A DNA stretch of 8,276 bases, taken from positions 13,065-21,340 of the forward strand of contig JAKIXL010000003.1 in NCBI GenBank assembly GCA_022709105.1. The letters are read 5' to 3'. The translations under genes were made by a program, and so were the position numbers. Source of the DNA: Thermoplasmatota archaeon. Lineage in GTDB: Archaea; Thermoplasmatota; Thermoplasmata; Methanomassiliicoccales; Methanomassiliicoccaceae. Below are positions 6,085 through 8,276 of this stretch, piece by piece (the stretch's first letter is position 1; every line of letters starts with the position of its first letter). Below the pieces are notes generated by a model. It worked only from the letters and a program-made list of their open reading frames with translations, was not told the DNA's origin and ran no database searches.

Positions 6085-7557
6085 ATGGCTCTAGACTATA
6101 GTGCGTTGTATCCTGTGCTGGTAATGGTCATCTTTGCCGCGGCGTTGCCCGCGGTGAACCTGGTGGCCAAATCCAGCCGGTCATTGGCCGGGGTCTCCGT
6201 GGTGGGCATCCTTTCCTCCATGGGCTTCGTGATCTACTATATGCTCAACGGATATCCGGCGATGATGGGCGGGGAGACCGTCCTGCTGCTGCGGCTCGAC
6301 GTTTTCGCTGCCCTGTTCGCGCTGGTGTTCCAGTTCGTGGCCCTGTATGTCGTGCTGGCCTCTGCCAGGTACATCGAGAAGGACCGCCATCAGGCCGAGT
6401 ACTTCTCCCTCATCATGCTGGCCACCTCTGGCATGATCGTTGTGGCCATGGCCGTAGACCTGATCTCTCTGTTCGTCGGCCTGGAGACCGCATCGCTCTC
6501 CTCCTACGCACTGGTCGCCTTCCGCAAGAGGGACAAGCGGGGCGCGGAGGCCGCGGTCAAGTACCTGGTCATCGGCGGCATGTCGTCGGCGCTGTCCCTA
6601 TATGGCATCTCCTTGCTGTATGGGATCACCGGGACCACCAACCTTGAGGGCATCAACTCAGGCCTTGCCGCTATGTCCTCGGGACTGAACCCCGCTGCAT
6701 GGCTAGCCATAGCGATGCTCCTCGCAGGGTTCGGGTTCAAGGTGGCAATAGTGCCCTTCCATCAGTGGGCCCCGGACGTGTACGAGGGAGCGCCTACGCC
6801 CATCTCAGGCCTGCTAGCGGCCGGCTCCAAGAAGATGGGGTTCGTGGCCATGTTCAAGGTGTTCCTTGTAGCGCTGATCGCCCTTAAGGCCGACTGGCAG
6901 ATTCTGGCCGCCATCTTGGCCATCCTGACAATGACCATCGGTAACGTGGTGGCGCTGCAGCAGACCAACATCAAGCGCATGCTGGCGTACTCGTCCATCG
7001 GCCAGGCCGGATACATGATCATCGCCATAGCCGTAGCATCCCAGTTCGCTGTGGAGAGCAGCATCTTCCACATCATAACCCACGCCTTCATGAAGGGCGG
7101 GGCGTTCATGGTCGTGGCCGCGCTGTCCTACGTGGCGCTGGGTGAGAGCATCGCGGACTACAAAGGACTTGGCCGCAGGGCGCCGCTCGTTGCGCTGTCC
7201 ATGGGCATCTTCCTGTTCGCCTTGGCCGGCATACCGCCGCTGTCAGGGTTCTGGTCCAAGGTGTTCCTGTTCTCCTCGGCCATCGACGCCTCGCAGGTCG
7301 TGGACCAAGGATGGATGGTGTGGCTGGCGATAGCGGGTATCCTGAACAGTGCCCTGTCCCTGTACTATTACGCACGCGTGGTTAAGTACATGTTCGTGGA
7401 CGATGGCCCCACCACAGAAAGACTGAAGATACCGCTGTCCCTGTCCGCCGCGATCGCCATATGCCTGGTCGCCACCATCGCTATCGGCATCTGGCCAGAG
7501 CCGGTTATCGATCTATGCGAGCAGGCCGCCAGGGCCCTGGTCCCGCTGCTGGGATGA
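6085..7557 (+). CDS. nuoN: Complex I-like antiporter-type subunit N (proximal proton pump module)
   Basis: NuoN is the antiporter-like module nearest the K/J subunits. The 490-residue length is typical, with about 14 membrane helices. Diagnostic residues are E134 in DLISLFVGLETASLSSYALV, K219 in FGFKVAIVPFHQWAPDVYEG, the Lys pair K249/K250 in GLLAAGSKKMGF, H329 and H333 in the FHIITHAFMKGGAF segment, and K392 in the twelfth helix. The EAAVKYLVIGGMSSALSLYG segment (155-174) is typical of NuoN. The twelfth-helix motif reads GIPPLSGFWSK, which resembles NuoL more than the usual NuoN form (GIPP-x-x-GF-x-x-K), and its DNA is almost identical to that in nuoL. The gene starts one base after the nuoM stop, with GGGGTGATC just upstream as a likely ribosome binding site. 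It is the last operon gene; no fpoO-like gene follows. Confidence 0.97.
   Translation: MALDYSALYPVLVMVIFAAALPAVNLVAKSSRSLAGVSVVGILSSMGFVIYYMLNGYPAMMGGETVLLLRLDVFAALFALVFQFVALYVVLASARYIEKDRHQAEYFSLIMLATSGMIVVAMAVDLISLFVGLETASLSSYALVAFRKRDKRGAEAAVKYLVIGGMSSALSLYGISLLYGITGTTNLEGINSGLAAMSSGLNPAAWLAIAMLLAGFGFKVAIVPFHQWAPDVYEGAPTPISGLLAAGSKKMGFVAMFKVFLVALIALKADWQILAAILAILTMTIGNVVALQQTNIKRMLAYSSIGQAGYMIIAIAVASQFAVESSIFHIITHAFMKGGAFMVVAALSYVALGESIADYKGLGRRAPLVALSMGIFLFALAGIPPLSGFWSKVFLFSSAIDASQVVDQGWMVWLAIAGILNSALSLYYYARVVKYMFVDDGPTTERLKIPLSLSAAIAICLVATIAIGIWPEPVIDLCEQAARALVPLLG
7228..7261 (+). repeat. 34-bp near-identical segment shared with nuoL (copy in nuoN)
   Basis: This is the second copy of the direct repeat, in the same orientation, encoding GIPPLSGFWSK of NuoN. 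Sequence on both sides diverges quickly, in keeping with the distant overall relationship of NuoL and NuoN. Confidence 0.8.
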
Positions 7558-7559
7558 TC

Positions 7560-7988
7560 TCAAACCTTTTTCTTCCAACCTTTTAGGGCGTCGAGGACGG
7601 AAATCGTCCCGACCACCTCGTCCTTTTCATCCACCACTACGATCTGGCGTGCCGTCCAGGAGTCCATGACCCGCAGCGCGTTCATCACAGTGTCGTCCTG
7701 CTTGATCTGCACGCACGGCTGATTGCCGGTCAGTACGCATGCTGTCACGAAGTCACGGACCAACGCTCTCTTGATGTCCACGCTCTTTGCCACCAAGCGC
7801 CCAATGTCCGTGTCGTCTATCAGACCTGCCAGGCGACCATCGTCCATAACCAGTACGCTGTTCCGCCCTCGTTCGATCATGACCATTAGGGCATCGTCCA
7901 GTGTTCCCTCGTAGGGCACCGTTGCGGGATCGCGGCTCATGAACTCGCCTACGCGGGCCCCCGTTGCCTGTTCGGTACTCTCCATCAT
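7560..7988 (-). CDS. Two-CBS-domain protein, putative adenylate-sensing regulator
   Basis: This 142-residue soluble protein consists almost only of two CBS domains. The first covers about 13-68: GEFMSRDPATVPYEGTLDDA, then NSVLVMDDGRLAGLIDDTDI. The second covers about 76-138: VRDFVTACVLTGNQPCVQI, DDTVMNALRVM, then RQIVVVDEKDEVVGTISVLDAL. The G-x-(I/L)-x-x-x-D-(I/A) turns ending each domain are the usual ribose/phosphate-contacting part of the Bateman fold, which in other proteins binds AMP, ATP or related ligands. There is no catalytic, DNA-binding or transporter domain, so it probably acts by binding a partner. Two cysteines, C84 and C92, flank the first strand of domain 2. It is convergent with nuoN, with two bases between the stops, and divergent from the prenyl synthase. 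Two consecutive ATGs (7988 or 7985) are possible; neither has a Shine-Dalgarno sequence, and a TATA-like box about 30 nt upstream suggests a leaderless mRNA. Partner and ligand are unknown. Confidence 0.88.
   Translation of the reverse strand: MMESTEQATGARVGEFMSRDPATVPYEGTLDDALMVMIERGRNSVLVMDDGRLAGLIDDTDIGRLVAKSVDIKRALVRDFVTACVLTGNQPCVQIKQDDTVMNALRVMDSWTARQIVVVDEKDEVVGTISVLDALKGWKKKV
7567..7584 (+). terminator. Possible oligo-T transcription terminator of the nuo operon
   Basis: Starting 10 nt after the nuoN stop, the + strand has T5, then CTT, then a second run of T4 (7581-7584), in otherwise GC-rich DNA. Archaeal RNA polymerase can terminate at such oligo-T tracts without a hairpin, and I see no stable hairpin just before it. 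The tract lies inside the convergent CBS gene, where the T5 corresponds to the Lys-rich C-terminus of that protein. The call is an inference from position and composition. Confidence 0.45.
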
Positions 7989-8013
7989 GCGGTTACTTTC
8001 GGAACTGGACGGT

Positions 8014-8023
8014 CATAAATATT
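8014..8023 (-). promoter_or_regulatory. TATA-like box of the CBS gene
   Basis: Read on the - strand this is AATATTTATG, the most AT-rich patch in the spacer. Its centre lies about 30 nt before ATG 7988. In archaea the TATA box is centred about 26-27 nt before the transcription start, so the transcript would begin within a few bases of the start codon (leaderless). The absence of a Shine-Dalgarno sequence agrees with this. Confidence 0.5.
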
Positions 8024-8104
8024 GTCAAGGGACGTGTCGTAGGTCGGCCCGGCCTTCAGAAAAGGAGAGCATCTAGCGCAGGACCGCTTGGGAACCCGAT
8101 AAGC

Positions 8105-8114
8105 GTTAAGTAAT
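8105..8114 (+). promoter_or_regulatory. Possible TATA-like box of the polyprenyl synthase gene
   Basis: GTTAAGTAAT is centred about 27 nt before ATG 8136 and preceded by GATAAGC. The position fits an archaeal promoter with a leaderless mRNA, and no Shine-Dalgarno sequence precedes the ATG. The sequence is only a moderate match to a TATA box, and another AT-rich patch (TATTAT, 8122-8127) lies closer to the start. Confidence 0.4.
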
Positions 8115-8135
8115 CCCTCGGTATTATCACGGCCC

Positions 8136-8276
8136 ATGGCAGCATGCTGGGACGCTCTCATAGTCGATGACCTCCACCTAGTGGAAGCGGAGATCAGGCA
8201 GAGCGTCCGGTCCCGACAGCCCATTTTGACCGAGATCGCCTTGCATGTCATCGACTCAGGAGGCAAGAGGATGCGT
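8136..8276 (+). CDS. Trans-polyprenyl diphosphate synthase family protein, N-terminal fragment
   Basis: The gene runs off the right edge after 47 codons. The visible part forms a helix rich in acidic and hydrophobic residues (DALIVDDLHLVEAEIRQSV), then ILTEIALHVIDSGGKRMR. The last segment matches the first conserved region of trans-isoprenyl diphosphate synthases, [GGK-R-(L/M)-R-P], whose Lys and Arg bind the phosphate of isopentenyl diphosphate. The aspartate-rich catalytic motifs would lie beyond the window and cannot be checked. Enzymes of this family extend prenyl chains for archaeal ether lipids or for quinone or methanophenazine tails; chain length cannot be judged here. ATG at 8136 is the only in-frame start giving this N-terminus. 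There is no Shine-Dalgarno sequence, and an AT-rich box lies about 27 nt upstream, suggesting a leaderless transcript. The opposite-strand frame at 7985-8266 is a shadow of this gene and the spacer. Confidence 0.8.
   Translation, partial: MAACWDALIVDDLHLVEAEIRQSVRSRQPILTEIALHVIDSGGKRMR

Larger units (their letters stand above)
7989..8135. other. Divergent intergenic region between CBS gene and polyprenyl synthase
   Basis: This 147-bp spacer holds the two outward-facing TATA-like boxes described separately and, nearer the CBS side, a short imperfect palindrome (8041-8055; AGGTCGG, one-base centre, CCGGCCT, with one T-G mismatch between the arms). I see no RNA gene, no convincing small coding region and no repeat array in it. 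Confidence 0.6.

Noticed and set aside
8173..8185. Short perfect inverted repeat TCCAC-CTA-GTGGA
   Set aside because: It has five-base arms only, lies inside the prenyl synthase coding region, and does not extend. It is expected by chance in this much sequence.
7985..8266. 93-codon - strand open frame spanning the divergent spacer and the prenyl synthase start
   Set aside because: It overlaps the GGKRMR-encoding gene in antisense and the spacer with its TATA-like boxes, and the translation has no domain. It is a shadow.
1..8276. CRISPR array, tRNA/rRNA, insertion sequence or other mobile element
   Set aside because: There are no spaced direct repeats, transposase frames, terminal inverted repeats or tRNA-like cloverleaf sequences. 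The window is filled by tightly packed core-metabolism genes.

Overview
The window is the distal part of an operon for a complex I-like respiratory proton pump (Nuo/Fpo family), most likely from an archaeon. All genes on the + strand from the left edge to 7557 are complex I subunits in canonical order: H, I, J (split into two genes, J1 and J2), K, L, M and N. Neighbours overlap or lie within 1-2 bases of each other, so they are very probably one co-transcribed, translationally coupled unit. A small two-CBS-domain gene follows on the - strand, tail to tail with nuoN. A 147-bp divergent intergenic region then leads to the first 47 codons of a trans-polyprenyl diphosphate synthase that runs off the right edge.

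The archaeal assignment rests on several points. ATA (Ile) and AGG (Arg) codons are frequent although the DNA is roughly 60% GC by eye. J is split. The two divergent genes have AT-rich, TATA-like boxes centred about 27-30 nt before their start codons and no Shine-Dalgarno sequence, as expected for leaderless archaeal transcripts. Inside the operon, by contrast, several starts have strong GGAGG-type sites. No fpoO-like gene follows nuoN, and the Thermoplasmata-like look suggests Methanomassiliicoccales or a relative. This is an inference; a marker gene or protein search would be needed to settle it.

H (quinone-site membrane subunit) and I (iron-sulphur subunit of the peripheral arm) join the electron-transfer arm to the membrane arm. 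J1/J2 and K form the small-subunit part of the proton path. L, M and N are the three antiporter-like pump modules. All carry the expected key Glu and Lys residues, so the complex looks functional. The subunits that would come earlier in the order (A-D and any electron-input module) lie outside the window. The prenyl synthase could make the side chain of a quinone or methanophenazine-type carrier, or archaeal lipid precursors. The CBS protein could be an adenylate-sensing regulator.

The most notable feature is NuoI: besides the two normal [4Fe-4S] motifs it has a second, C-terminal 2x[4Fe-4S] ferredoxin-like domain, four cluster motifs in all. Next are a near-identical 34-bp stretch shared by nuoL and nuoN, which gives NuoN a NuoL-like helix motif, and a lysine in NuoL where many NuoL proteins have threonine. 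Everything else in the operon looks ordinary for this family.
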